From positions 1 to 57,531 of the forward strand of contig MGMD01000023.1 of NCBI GenBank assembly GCA_001796285.1: a stretch of DNA of 57,531 nt. The letters run 5' to 3'. This DNA comes from Chlamydiae bacterium RIFCSPLOWO2_12_FULL_45_20. GTDB lineage: Bacteria; Chlamydiota; Chlamydiia; Chlamydiales; SM23-39. Shown here piece after piece: positions 28,206-37,241 of this stretch. The notes under the pieces are model-generated. The model did no database searches. It was given only the letters and a program-made list of their open reading frames with translations, and had not been told where the DNA came from. Position 1 is the stretch's first letter; every line of letters begins with the position of its first letter. The position numbers and the translations under genes were made by a program.

Positions 28206-29222
28206 TCAGCCGTGGACTCTAAAAGAGATCAACTTCCCTTGCTCCCTTGTCTCAGAAAATGTAAACCCTTCATTAAAAAGCCTCTTTTGCAAGTCCTGCT
28301 TAGCGTTTTCAAGCACCTTGTCTTGGCCACCTTGAGTACAAGTAAAAACGTAAGATAACGGGGTTTCTGAAACGGTGACTTGAAAGCCCGCCCCAAGCTT
28401 ACTGAATACCTGTTTAATATCTCTAGCCCCACGAAGCCGTCCATGTGTAATCCCATCAAACTGCATACGTTGGGCCTCTTGATAAGACACCTTCATCTCG
28501 TCGAATTGTTGCGTCACTTGTACAAGACTTGCTTCCTTCCCTTTTCTTTTCAAAGGTTCTACCCCCCCCATACACGTATCTCTACTTTCAGAATCATTGG
28601 GAGTAACCCGTAAGAAATGCATGGTTTCATTTTCCTCCAAGGAAACAAGAAACTGGATCCCCAATGTTTGTTGTGCCTCTTTTTGAATAGGCTCCAAGAC
28701 AGCCCTGCTAGCTTCTTTAGATAACTCACCAAACAACCTAACCAAGAAAGAACCTGCTACGATTATACACTCCTCTGCCAAGGAGTTCTTCACTAAAAAA
28801 GAAGCCACATGAGCGTGCTGAGTAGAAAATGCTATCAAATGTTTACTATTGGGCCACGATTTTATTGCACTTGAAGATAACTTTATATAATCAGGAAATG
28901 CCTTGCTTGAAGAAAGACTCCAATCAGTGACTGGAAAGGCGGCCGCTTCTACCCTTAGTTCCGCTTCAACAAGATTCGCCATGCAACGAGTAGCCTTGAC
29001 TGTAATCTCTCGATCCTTGAGGGGAGAAATCCAAACATCACAAAATCCTGATTGATTGAGCAAGCGCTGATATCCCTGAGACGCAAGAATCCCAGCAATG
29101 AGATCCCCAACACCTTCTCCTTTGCAACACCATTCTGAACCTGCCGAAACAATGAAATAGCCCATCTCTGATAACTGTGTCGTCAAATGGACCAACCTAA
29201 ATGGCGAACTCGTCACTGTCAT
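28206..29222 (-). CDS. Hypothetical protein, paralogue of the previous gene
   Basis: A 338-residue relative of the 240-residue neighbour, sharing its N- and C-terminal modules but with ~100 extra residues in the middle (about 110-225). That insert contains another copy-like pattern (LEPIQKEAQQTLGIQFLVSL followed by Glu-rich turns) resembling the C-terminal module, so the protein may be built of repeated alpha/beta units. ATG after AAAGGATG. The pair looks like a tandem duplication with later divergence. No function is proposed. Confidence 0.7.
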   Translation of the reverse strand: MTVTSSPFRLVHLTTQLSEMGYFIVSAGSEWCCKGEGVGDLIAGILASQGYQRLLNQSGFCDVWISPLKDREITVKATRCMANLVEAELRVEAAAFPVTDWSLSSSKAFPDYIKLSSSAIKSWPNSKHLIAFSTQHAHVASFLVKNSLAEECIIVAGSFLVRLFGELSKEASRAVLEPIQKEAQQTLGIQFLVSLEENETMHFLRVTPNDSESRDTCMGGVEPLKRKGKEASLVQVTQQFDEMKVSYQEAQRMQFDGITHGRLRGARDIKQVFSKLGAGFQVTVSETPLSYVFTCTQGGQDKVLENAKQDLQKRLFNEGFTFSETREQGKLISFRVHG

Positions 29223-29330
29223 ATCATCCTTTCCCAGTAAAGCTTTTTAAAGGCCTGAGATTCTAGCCGTTGTGGGGACTATTTCACAAGGATTGATGTG
29301 CTCCATGGATTATAAATACCTACTCTCCTC

Positions 29331-29359
29331 TTGACCCAGGCTCACATTCGCCGTATCCT
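29331..29359 (+). promoter_or_regulatory. Putative promoter of the sctU operon
   Basis: TTGACC, a 17-nt spacer and TATCCT. The predicted start of transcription falls on the A of the sctU ATG (29366), and no ribosome site precedes that ATG. A leaderless message is possible. Confidence 0.5.
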
Positions 29360-29365
29360 TAAAAC

Positions 29366-30442
29366 ATGGCTGAAAAGACCGAAAAGGCAACCCCAAAAAA
29401 AATCAAAGATGCCCGGAAAAAAGGGCAAATTGCCAAAGCGCAAGACATGCCCGCCTCTTTGACGTTCATCACATCGATTATGGGAACGCTCGCTGCGGCT
29501 GGCTATATTTATAACAATCTAACGAGCTTTCTTCTACTTATGTTCCGAGAGGCTGCCGAAACAGGCCCTGATACGCAGGAAAAAACGGCAGCCTTTTTCC
29601 TCATTGCCGCTCAGCTGATTTTAAGGACGAGCCTGCCCATTATGGCGATTGTCTGCTTTGTGGGAGTTTTGGTCAGTTTCCTCGTGCAAGGACCCGTCTT
29701 TTCCATGGAGGCCATGAAGTTTGATCTAAAAAAACTCAACCCCATCCAAGGAATTAAAAACAAATTCAAGCTTAAAGTCCTCGTCGAGCTCTTAAAATCG
29801 ATTGCAAAAATTGCAGGAGCCGCCATCATCATCTACATCGTTATCCTATCCAGCCTTCCCCAAATCATTGCGACGGTCATGATGCCCATTGTCGGCGCAG
29901 CAACAGTAGTCCACGACTTTCTTTTCACCGCGGTACTTCGGGTAGGCATTTTTTTCCTTCTCGTCGGTCTTTTTGACCTCGCCTTTCAAAGGAAAAATTT
30001 TGCCAAAGAAATGAAGATGGAAAAATTTGAGATTAAGCAGGAGTATAAGGACACCGAAGGAGATCCGATGATTAAAGGCAAAAGAAGGGAACTCTTTCGA
30101 GAGATTGCCTACCAAGAGGGTCCTCGAGCCGCAAGAAGAGCAAGAGCCATCATCACCAATCCCACCCACATCGCGGTTGCTTTGAAATACAATCCACCAG
30201 AGGAAGTGGCTCCTATTATCTTAACAATGGGCACCGGATATGTCGCAGATGCAATCATAAAAATAGGGCTCGAAAACAATATCCCGATCATGCGAAATGT
30301 AGATTTAGCAAGAGAACTATACAGTAAAGGCAAGATATCCGATTATGTACCCGAAGAAACCTATGAAGCTGTGGCTGAAATCTTAAAATGGATCGACTCC
30401 TTAGAGGAAAACCCCGATGTCAACCTGGAACTATTTAGATGA
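29366..30442 (+). CDS. sctU: Type III secretion export apparatus switch protein SctU
   Basis: A 358-residue inner-membrane component (YscU/CdsU/FlhB family). The opening EKTEKATPKKIKDARKKGQ is characteristic. Four hydrophobic segments (about 33-55, 75-110, 145-165, 185-205) precede a cytoplasmic domain with the autocleavage site NPTH at about 265-268. Cleavage there switches substrate class in this family. The stop overlaps the sctV start (ATGA). In Chlamydia the same order ychF / sctU / sctV / copN holds. Confidence 0.96.
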   Translation: MAEKTEKATPKKIKDARKKGQIAKAQDMPASLTFITSIMGTLAAAGYIYNNLTSFLLLMFREAAETGPDTQEKTAAFFLIAAQLILRTSLPIMAIVCFVGVLVSFLVQGPVFSMEAMKFDLKKLNPIQGIKNKFKLKVLVELLKSIAKIAGAAIIIYIVILSSLPQIIATVMMPIVGAATVVHDFLFTAVLRVGIFFLLVGLFDLAFQRKNFAKEMKMEKFEIKQEYKDTEGDPMIKGKRRELFREIAYQEGPRAARRARAIITNPTHIAVALKYNPPEEVAPIILTMGTGYVADAIIKIGLENNIPIMRNVDLARELYSKGKISDYVPEETYEAVAEILKWIDSLEENPDVNLELFR

Positions 30443-32565
30443 ATAAATTTCTAGACAACCTCGCCCGCGTTCTGGGCGGCGATCGAGCCTTAAACGTCAT
30501 CACTCGATCCAGCGATTTGATCTTAGCCGGCGTTGTGATCTCAATCATCATGATGCTGATCTTCCCCGTATCGCCTCACATGATCGACGTCCTCATTGCC
30601 ATTAACTTGACCGCATCCGTTTCCCTTCTTTTTGTCGCTATCTACATTCAAAAGGCCGTCCAGCTTTCGATGTTCCCCTCCCTGCTTCTTCTCACAACGC
30701 TCTACCGACTGGGCGTCAACATCTCCTCAACGCGCCAGATTCTTCTTCACGCAAACGCCGGTAAAATCATCTTTGCCTTCGGTAATTTCGTTGTCGGAGG
30801 CAACTATGTTGTTGGAGGCGTCGTCTTTTTAATCATCACAATCGTCCAGTTCATCGTCGTCGTCAAAGGAGCGGAGAGAGTGGCCGAAGTAGCCGCCCGC
30901 TTTACTCTAGATGCGATGCCAGGCAAACAGATGTCCATCGATGCAGATCTTCGCGCAGGCACCATCGACCAACAACAGGCCAGAGAGCTTCGACTCGGCT
31001 TGACCAAAGAAAGCCAGCTCTACGGTGCCATGGATGGCGCCATGAAGTTCGTGAAAGGGGATGCCATTGCAGGCATTGTCATTACTGCCATCAACGTCAT
31101 CGGAGGACTCATTATTGGAGTCGTCATGCACGGAATGACTCTTGCTCAATCGGCTAAAATTTACTCCCTTCTTTCCATCGGAGACGGCCTCGTCTCACAA
31201 ATCCCCGCTCTCATGGTCGCTATCACAGCGGGTATCGTCACTACGCGCGTTTCCAGCGAGAGAAAAGACGCCCACTTAGGAAAGGAAATTTCTGAACAGC
31301 TCCTCAAACAACCTAAAGCACTCATGATCTCTGGCGGACTCCTTCTTCTCATGGCCTGGGTTCCCGGCTTCCCCGCATGGCCCTTCCTTATTTTGTCCGT
31401 CTTTGTCGGCCTACTTGGCTATCTTTTCTGGTATAATTCCAAACGGGTGGCCGCTAAAGCTGTCGCCGGCATCAGCGCCATGGACACAGGCATTCCGGGC
31501 CACGCTGTTTCAGGGGGCATTTCTGAGGATTACGCTCTAACCCTCCCGATTGTCCTCGAAGTAGGCTCAGCCATCTCCCTTCTCATCCGAAGAGATAAGC
31601 AAGGGTTGACCTTCATCGATCAAATGATCCCCAAAATGCGCCACGCCCTTTACCAAGATCTCGGGGTCCGCTTTCCCGGCGTACATGTAAGAACTGAATC
31701 ACCAACCCTAGAAACTAATGAATATGCGATCCACCTCAATGAGGTTCCCATCGCCCGGGGAAAAATTATCCTCAAACACCTCCTTACAAATGAAACGGAC
31801 GAAACCCTCCGCCGCTACAACATTCCTTTCATCACCTCACCAAGCTCTTTGGGTATGCCTGCGCTTTGGGTCGATGAAAAATATGAAGAGATCTTAAAAC
31901 GCGCCTCCATCCGGTACTGGACTGGCCTTGAGGTCATTATCCTCCACCTTTCTAAATTTTATCAAAAATATGCCAATGAGTTCATTGGCATCCAAGAAGT
32001 GCGAGCCATCCTCGAATTTGTCGAAAAGTCCTTTCCCGACCTCATCAAGGAAGTCACAAGGCTTGTTCCATTGCAAAAACTCACCGAAATTCTTCGCCGC
32101 TTAGTCCAAGAACAAATCTCTATTAAAGATCTTCGAACGATCCTAGAAGCTCTCAGCGAGTGGGCCCAAACAGAAAAAGATACCGTGCTTCTCACAGAAT
32201 ATATCCGCTCCTCCTTAAAACGCTTCATCAGCTACAAATACTCGCTCGGCCAGTCCGTTTTATCGGTGTATCTCCTCGACCCAGAGATCGAAGATATGGT
32301 TCGGGGCGCCATTAAACAAACATCGGCTGGTTCTTACCTTGCCTTGGATCCAGATTCTGTCCAACTCATCCTCCACTCCATGAGAAACACCATCCGCCCT
32401 ACTCCAGCAGGAGGACAACCCCCCGTTCTCCTTACAGCCATTGATGTGAGAAGGTTCGTGCGCAAGCTCATCGAAGGAGAATTCCCCGATCTTGCCGTAG
32501 TGTCTTACCAAGAAATTGTGCCAGAGATTAAAATTCAGCCGCTGGGAAGGGTTCAACTAACGTAG
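30439..32565 (+). CDS. sctV: Type III secretion export gate protein SctV
   Basis: A 708-residue LcrD/CdsV/FlhA-type protein. About eight transmembrane helices fill the first ~330 residues, including the FHIPEP-region equivalent around FTLDAMPGKQMSIDADLRAG (~155-174). The rest is the large cytoplasmic domain that forms the nonameric ring and docks chaperone-substrate complexes. The length is standard. One base separates its stop from copN. Confidence 0.97.
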   Translation: MNKFLDNLARVLGGDRALNVITRSSDLILAGVVISIIMMLIFPVSPHMIDVLIAINLTASVSLLFVAIYIQKAVQLSMFPSLLLLTTLYRLGVNISSTRQILLHANAGKIIFAFGNFVVGGNYVVGGVVFLIITIVQFIVVVKGAERVAEVAARFTLDAMPGKQMSIDADLRAGTIDQQQARELRLGLTKESQLYGAMDGAMKFVKGDAIAGIVITAINVIGGLIIGVVMHGMTLAQSAKIYSLLSIGDGLVSQIPALMVAITAGIVTTRVSSERKDAHLGKEISEQLLKQPKALMISGGLLLLMAWVPGFPAWPFLILSVFVGLLGYLFWYNSKRVAAKAVAGISAMDTGIPGHAVSGGISEDYALTLPIVLEVGSAISLLIRRDKQGLTFIDQMIPKMRHALYQDLGVRFPGVHVRTESPTLETNEYAIHLNEVPIARGKIILKHLLTNETDETLRRYNIPFITSPSSLGMPALWVDEKYEEILKRASIRYWTGLEVIILHLSKFYQKYANEFIGIQEVRAILEFVEKSFPDLIKEVTRLVPLQKLTEILRRLVQEQISIKDLRTILEALSEWAQTEKDTVLLTEYIRSSLKRFISYKYSLGQSVLSVYLLDPEIEDMVRGAIKQTSAGSYLALDPDSVQLILHSMRNTIRPTPAGGQPPVLLTAIDVRRFVRKLIEGEFPDLAVVSYQEIVPEIKIQPLGRVQLT

Positions 32566-32566
32566 A

Positions 32567-33715
32567 ATGAGCGATATACATATTTCCAGCGCCTTTCCCA
32601 TCTCAAAGCAAGGGCTTCAGGAGATCCGTAAAGAGATCGCTGAAGAAAGGGCGATGCAAATTGAAAGCAGCGAAGATCTTCAGCAGTATTTTGAAGTGGC
32701 CACATTTAACCCTCTGGAACAAGCTCAAAAATTTAGGAATTTAAAAGAGCTCCATGCTTCGAGACAAAGGCCAGCCCAAGAATCGGAAGAAGTCGAAGAA
32801 AAGATTCTGGATGTAGAAAGCATCGATGAGACTGCTGAGCGCTTTCACAAGATGAACTCGGAGCTCAATCCCAAAACTCTTCGCATCCTCAGATCCCGTC
32901 TCTCAAATTCCGACACTTCTTCAGATATTTTACAAAAAGTAGACTCCGTTTACAAAGAGGCGGCCCTTGCGGATGAAGCGATCGAGTTTCTTTATGAAAC
33001 AACGGAAGCGGAGCTTCAGGCAGCGACTGCCGAAGCAAAAGAAAGGCTCCGTAAGGAGAAGGGAAAAGAGATCCGGGCCGGAAGAAATATGGGTGCGCAA
33101 GCCCGGGAATTTTCCACTAAAGGACTGGGCTCACCAGAGAGTCTAAGAGAGCTATATCGTAGCATCATCTCAGACCCGCGAGAGCCGCTCAAACTCTTTG
33201 ATGAGCTGGCAGAGAAATTCCGATATGCCAATCTCAAAATGGCCATCCAATTTATGCTCCACTCTTTAGGCAGCGATCTCAAAGCGAAGGGCCCATCTAT
33301 TTCTAGAGGAGAACTAAAACGGCTTCTCGATGAGACGCGCTCCATGCAAGGCATTTTGGGTGTATTTCGCTTTTTCCAGTCGAGAATGAGACTCATCCAG
33401 AGGGAGTTTGCTTCGTACGATCTATTGGTCCCAGATAAACTCGATTTTGAAATGCTCGCCAGAATCTTTGTCAAGCTGCTAGCAGAAAGATTTATGAGCC
33501 CAGATAAAATTGTCCACACTGCGAAAATCATGGGAATTGTTGAAGAGGTGGCGGCCCAAATCGTGATCTTCTCGCAAATGCGGGATGCGATCAAACAGAT
33601 CGCGCCGAAATACTTTCGAAATCCAAGACATAAAGAGGAAGTATTTAAAGCCTTTATCGACACCATCGAAAAGTTGGAAGATCTTCTGGAAGAAGAGGAG
33701 GAAAAGGAAAAATGA
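32567..33715 (+). CDS. copN: Type III secretion gatekeeper CopN/SctW
   Basis: A 382-residue, all-helical protein in the position of copN (LcrE/YopN family), between sctV and a small chaperone gene. It matches the gatekeeper size. It has a polar Ser-rich N-terminus suited to a secretion signal, a helical HrpJ-like middle (about 60-210) and a C-terminal helical domain ending in a Glu-rich tail. In this family the protein plugs the apparatus before host contact; chlamydial CopN also acts on host tubulin. Sequence similarity is modest by eye, and context is the stronger evidence. Confidence 0.9.
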   Translation: MSDIHISSAFPISKQGLQEIRKEIAEERAMQIESSEDLQQYFEVATFNPLEQAQKFRNLKELHASRQRPAQESEEVEEKILDVESIDETAERFHKMNSELNPKTLRILRSRLSNSDTSSDILQKVDSVYKEAALADEAIEFLYETTEAELQAATAEAKERLRKEKGKEIRAGRNMGAQAREFSTKGLGSPESLRELYRSIISDPREPLKLFDELAEKFRYANLKMAIQFMLHSLGSDLKAKGPSISRGELKRLLDETRSMQGILGVFRFFQSRMRLIQREFASYDLLVPDKLDFEMLARIFVKLLAERFMSPDKIVHTAKIMGIVEEVAAQIVIFSQMRDAIKQIAPKYFRNPRHKEEVFKAFIDTIEKLEDLLEEEEEKEK

Positions 33716-34146
33716 TCACCCAACTCGAAGAGCTCTTACAAGGGCTTGGTAAGTTTTTACACCTCGATCTCTATCTGGATCAATACGGCGCCTGTACGAT
33801 CCAGATCCATTCAACGATCCGAGTGCAACTGCAGCTCGATAGCACACAAGAAAACCTGTGGCTTTTTTCCCTGCTGACCGAAACACCTCCGGGGAAATTT
33901 CGAGAAAACATTTTAAAACACGCGCTGCAAACCAATGCGCGGCCCGACCCTTGTCCCGGCATCTTAGGCTACATCCTCCCAACCAATCAGCTCGCTTTAT
34001 TTCATAAATTCCCCATTCACATTCTCAACGGAGAAAGGCTCGCTGGGATTCTCGGCGCCTTTGTAGAAATGGCAGAAAGCTGGCAAAAAGCCATCGCCAG
34101 CGGGCAAAGCGGACCCGCTCCCGAGCCAGGCTCTCGTGAAAATTGA
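33712..34146 (+). CDS. Type III secretion chaperone (Scc1/CesT-like)
   Basis: A 144-residue acidic protein with the alternating beta/alpha pattern of class I chaperones: helix 1 (1-17), strand pattern LDLYLDQYGACTIQI, then a C-terminal helix around residues 112-130. It sits where Chlamydia has scc1 (sycE-like), directly after copN and overlapping it (ATGA). It probably binds the CopN N-terminus. A Pro/Ser/Gly tail follows the fold. Confidence 0.82.
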   Translation: MITQLEELLQGLGKFLHLDLYLDQYGACTIQIHSTIRVQLQLDSTQENLWLFSLLTETPPGKFRENILKHALQTNARPDPCPGILGYILPTNQLALFHKFPIHILNGERLAGILGAFVEMAESWQKAIASGQSGPAPEPGSREN

Positions 34147-35629
34147 AGAACATTGGAAGCGGATCGGAAAATTTCCCCATCACGGCATTTGTGTGCAGCT
34201 CTCTTCTCTGCGCACTCAAAATAGCTCTGGGATCGGTGAATTTTTAGATCTCATTCCGCTCATCGATTGGTGTACAAATCACCATTTAGACATCCTGCAA
34301 CTCCTGCCCATCAACGACAGCGGTTTGGATCCCAGTCCCTATAACCCCCAAAGTTCCATGGCCCTCGACCCAGCCTACCTTTCTCTTTACGAGCTTGGGC
34401 TTCCTATCGACCCGTTTAAAAAGCTCACTCAAACTCCGCGCACCTCAAAAGAGGAGGTTCTCAAACAAAAACTCCCAGTACTCAAAAAGCTCTTTCTTGA
34501 CTCTGGCAGTCCTGACTACAAGTCTTTTACGGAAAAACACCGCGCATGGCTCATACCTTACATACAATTTAAAGCAATGAAAGAACTGACTGGAGGAGCA
34601 TCCTGGAAATCCTGGCCAAAGACACTTCCCCCTTTCTCTGAAGGGACTCTCCGCTTCTATATTTTTTTGCAATACCACTCGTTTCGTCAAATGAAAAAAG
34701 TGCGCGCCCACGCTAAAAAACAGGGGGTGATGCTCATGGGAGATCTTCAGATTCTTCTAAGTCCTGATAGCGTCGATGTGTGGGACCGCAGGGCTCTTTT
34801 CAATCTCGAGCTTTCTATGGGAACGCCCCCTGACTTCTACAACCCAAGAGGACAAAATTGGGGGTTTCCTCTGATGAATCGCAAAGCGATGAAAAAAGAT
34901 CATTTTTCCTGGTGGAAAGAGCGGCTAGACATCCTAGGAAATTTTTTCGACATCTATCGGATTGACCATGTGCTCGGCCTCTTTCGCGCCTGGGGCATTG
35001 AACAGGACAAAGACCCGAAGGATGGTTCTTTCTTCCCGAAAAAACGAAGCCTGTGGGCAGAATATGGGAAAGAAGCCCTAGAGGCCATGCTAGACAGCTC
35101 CCCTCTTTTTCCCATTGTAGAGGACCTAGGCATCTTGTGTCCCGAGATTGAAACAACATTAAAAAAACTAAAAATCCCCCGCACTTGTCTCATGTTACAC
35201 ATGCGTACAAGACAAGGGACAGGGAAGTATATCCCCTTCAGCCACTATCGGCCCCATAGCCTATGCACCCTTTCCACTCATGATTCCCCGACTGTAGATC
35301 TTTGGTGGAAAATGTACCCGGAGGAAGCCTTCCTATTTTGCCAATTTATGAACCTCTCTTACGAGCCTTTGATCGACTGCGAAAAAAAACGAAAAATCTT
35401 ACAAGCCGCACACCAAACCCCGAGCCTTTTTCACATCAACCTTTTACAAGAATATCTCTCTTTTTTTCCAGAGCTAGTGTGGCTGAATGCAGAAGATGAA
35501 AGAATCAATATGCCAGGAACCGTGCTTCCAACGAATTGGACCTACCGGTATAGACCTTTTCTTGAAGCCATGATCCATCATGAAGGGCTTTCTAAGCTTA
35601 TGAAGGATCTGGGGCAATATACCGTGTAA
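34136..35629 (+). CDS. malQ: 4-alpha-glucanotransferase
   Basis: A 497-residue GH77 amylomaltase transferring glucan chains, part of glycogen metabolism, which chlamydiae retain. Visible are QLLPINDSGLDPSPYNPQSS near residue 58, MGDLQILLSPDSVDVW near residue 198 (the usual nucleophile region has D-x-P-I-Y; here ILLSPDS), YRIDHVLGLFRAWGI near residue 275 and EDLGI near 327. GTG start, overlapping the chaperone gene by 11 nt. The link of malQ to the type III genes is conserved in Chlamydia. Confidence 0.94.
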   Translation: MKIEEHWKRIGKFPHHGICVQLSSLRTQNSSGIGEFLDLIPLIDWCTNHHLDILQLLPINDSGLDPSPYNPQSSMALDPAYLSLYELGLPIDPFKKLTQTPRTSKEEVLKQKLPVLKKLFLDSGSPDYKSFTEKHRAWLIPYIQFKAMKELTGGASWKSWPKTLPPFSEGTLRFYIFLQYHSFRQMKKVRAHAKKQGVMLMGDLQILLSPDSVDVWDRRALFNLELSMGTPPDFYNPRGQNWGFPLMNRKAMKKDHFSWWKERLDILGNFFDIYRIDHVLGLFRAWGIEQDKDPKDGSFFPKKRSLWAEYGKEALEAMLDSSPLFPIVEDLGILCPEIETTLKKLKIPRTCLMLHMRTRQGTGKYIPFSHYRPHSLCTLSTHDSPTVDLWWKMYPEEAFLFCQFMNLSYEPLIDCEKKRKILQAAHQTPSLFHINLLQEYLSFFPELVWLNAEDERINMPGTVLPTNWTYRYRPFLEAMIHHEGLSKLMKDLGQYTV

Positions 35630-35939
35630 TCGCTGCAAAACTCTCTTTTACTCCTTCCCAACAGTGGGAGAGTCTAACATCAAGCGATGCACTATCCTCT
35701 TCAAAGCTTATAGAGTTACATTCATCTAAGCGTGTAATGGATCTCTCAAGCAAGGAGGTCAAGGAGTCATCATCGCAAAACTGTTTCCAGCTTTCTAGAA
35801 ACTCCTTCAGAGATTCCAGCCTCTCACTCTCCTCTAGACCTGGATATGCCTGCTGCTGGAATGCCCATGGAGAATAATCCCGTGCAAATACAGAAGACCA
35901 GTTATTCATAGAGGCTTCCTCCGTTGTAATTCTCGGCAT
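35598..35939 (-). CDS. Hypothetical small acidic protein
   Basis: A 113-residue soluble acidic protein of unknown family, rich in Glu, Ser and aromatic residues, probably helical. ATG 35939 has AAAGG at a proper distance; the open frame continues upstream only through a GTG inside the gene before it. It lies four bases after that gene, so they form a two-gene unit. Its 3' end overlaps that of malQ by 32 nt on the opposite strand. A type III chaperone is one possibility by size and charge, but no motif shows it. Confidence 0.6.
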   Translation of the reverse strand: MPRITTEEASMNNWSSVFARDYSPWAFQQQAYPGLEESERLESLKEFLESWKQFCDDDSLTSLLERSITRLDECNSISFEEDSASLDVRLSHCWEGVKESFAAITRYIAPDPS

Positions 35940-35943
35940 TTTA

Positions 35944-36981
35944 TTACCTTTTGTTGTTATTGTCTTTGTGTTCGAGCAAATTTTCACGCAAGGACTCTCG
36001 GATTCCAGCCACTACTCTTGAATAATGGAAGTCTTTTAGAGCTATATGCGTATCTGGAGCAGTAAGCTCACCCGGCCGCCCTGCTGCATCATAAAACTTT
36101 AAAGGTAAAGTGGTTGCTGCAGCTGATATCCGTACATACGGATTTCTCTGCGAAAGATGAAGGGCTGCGAAATTGCCCGCCATAATCCTAACTTTCAGTG
36201 CTGCTTCGCCTTGGGGATGCACAACACCCTTTGGATATATTTTTTGAAACAACACTCCAAAAGATCTATCCGTTATAGAAACGGTGAAGTCTTCCGAGAA
36301 CAGCTCGTCTGGAATGTCAAAAGACCTATGGAGGGCCTCTGCAATGGTTTGGCCGGCTTGTCGAATGTGTCCCTTTTGCAGTGATTTTTTGATTTTCGCA
36401 TGACTAGAGTTCATCGCCCTCTTTAAAAAGGCTAGATAGGTCTTAAGCGTGGGAGTAGCAACTCCGACAACCTTACAGGGAGATCCACAATATTCCGGAT
36501 GGCGTGGATCGAGTTGGCATACCGCAAATTCCTTTGCAATCTGCTTCGATCTTTCCTCGTTGAAATAAAGCAAAACCCTAGGGTCCAAACGTTCCAATCC
36601 CTCAGGTACGAAGATGCCTTGTTGCTTGGCAAGAGCCTGATAGTCTTTCGTAGAATAAGGACACCTATTTAAATGTGCTACTTCCAGTATCGGACTACCA
36701 TAGAGATTATAATTTAGCTTTAGAGGCTCCTTCACTTCTTGTTCCAGTTTGGTTAGAAGATGAGAGAGTTCGACATGCACTTCATCCTGAGTAGAATTTC
36801 CAGGAATCTGTATCCCTTGAACAAGGGTCTTACATTTTTCCTTAAAATGTTCTAAATGAGACGGTAAGGTGACATAAATAGACCACTGTATATCGCGGCA
36901 CTTAAATACTGCCTCATTGTTGGCTACTGAAACATCAGCAACAGGTTTCGGGGATAACCTAAAGGTAATTGCATTACTCAT
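35944..36981 (-). CDS. Hypothetical protein, 345 residues
   Basis: An unknown soluble protein with no signal peptide or membrane segment. It has several cysteines (CRD, NRCPYS, CQLDPRHPEYCGSPC at about 165-180) that could bind metal or form disulfides, and a basic C-terminus ending in an Asn/Lys run. ATG 36981 is preferred to a TTG four codons upstream. It is paired with the small acidic gene downstream, a layout often seen for an effector with its chaperone. That reading is a guess from arrangement only. Confidence 0.6.
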   Translation of the reverse strand: MSNAITFRLSPKPVADVSVANNEAVFKCRDIQWSIYVTLPSHLEHFKEKCKTLVQGIQIPGNSTQDEVHVELSHLLTKLEQEVKEPLKLNYNLYGSPILEVAHLNRCPYSTKDYQALAKQQGIFVPEGLERLDPRVLLYFNEERSKQIAKEFAVCQLDPRHPEYCGSPCKVVGVATPTLKTYLAFLKRAMNSSHAKIKKSLQKGHIRQAGQTIAEALHRSFDIPDELFSEDFTVSITDRSFGVLFQKIYPKGVVHPQGEAALKVRIMAGNFAALHLSQRNPYVRISAAATTLPLKFYDAAGRPGELTAPDTHIALKDFHYSRVVAGIRESLRENLLEHKDNNNKR

Positions 36982-37092
36982 AACATTACTCAAATATTTT
37001 TATTATTTAATAAATATTATAATATATAATAAAATTAATTTTTAATAAAAAATGTAATAATTAATACCTATAATAACTGATGTATACAGAAC

Positions 37093-37175
37093 GTAACTCA
37101 AAATTTGGATTTTCGAGTGCGCTCCGCGGACGAAGCCCGCAGAAAATAGCCAAAGTCGAGGGAAGAACGAGTTAC
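37093..37175. repeat. Imperfect palindromic element
   Basis: Within the 260-nt gap between 36982 and 37241, GTAACTC at 37093-37099 pairs with GAGTTAC at 37169-37175. Inner segments ATTTTC/GAAAAT and TGCG/CGCA also pair. The element is G+C-rich inside an AT-rich gap. The flank to its left is a run of A/T with TATA-like words, likely promoter material for the divergent genes. Nothing else is seen in this gap. Confidence 0.55.
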
Positions 37176-37241
37176 AAAAAAGAATCTTGTTAAATTTTAA
37201 AAATAATATCATAATGCACCAAAACTTTTTCTAAGTAGGTA

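Noticed and set aside
33016..33723. A 235-codon minus-strand open frame opposite copN
   Set aside because: It is antisense to a well-supported gene, is rich in Ser/Arg as expected for a shadow of a Glu-rich helical protein, and has no recognisable motif.
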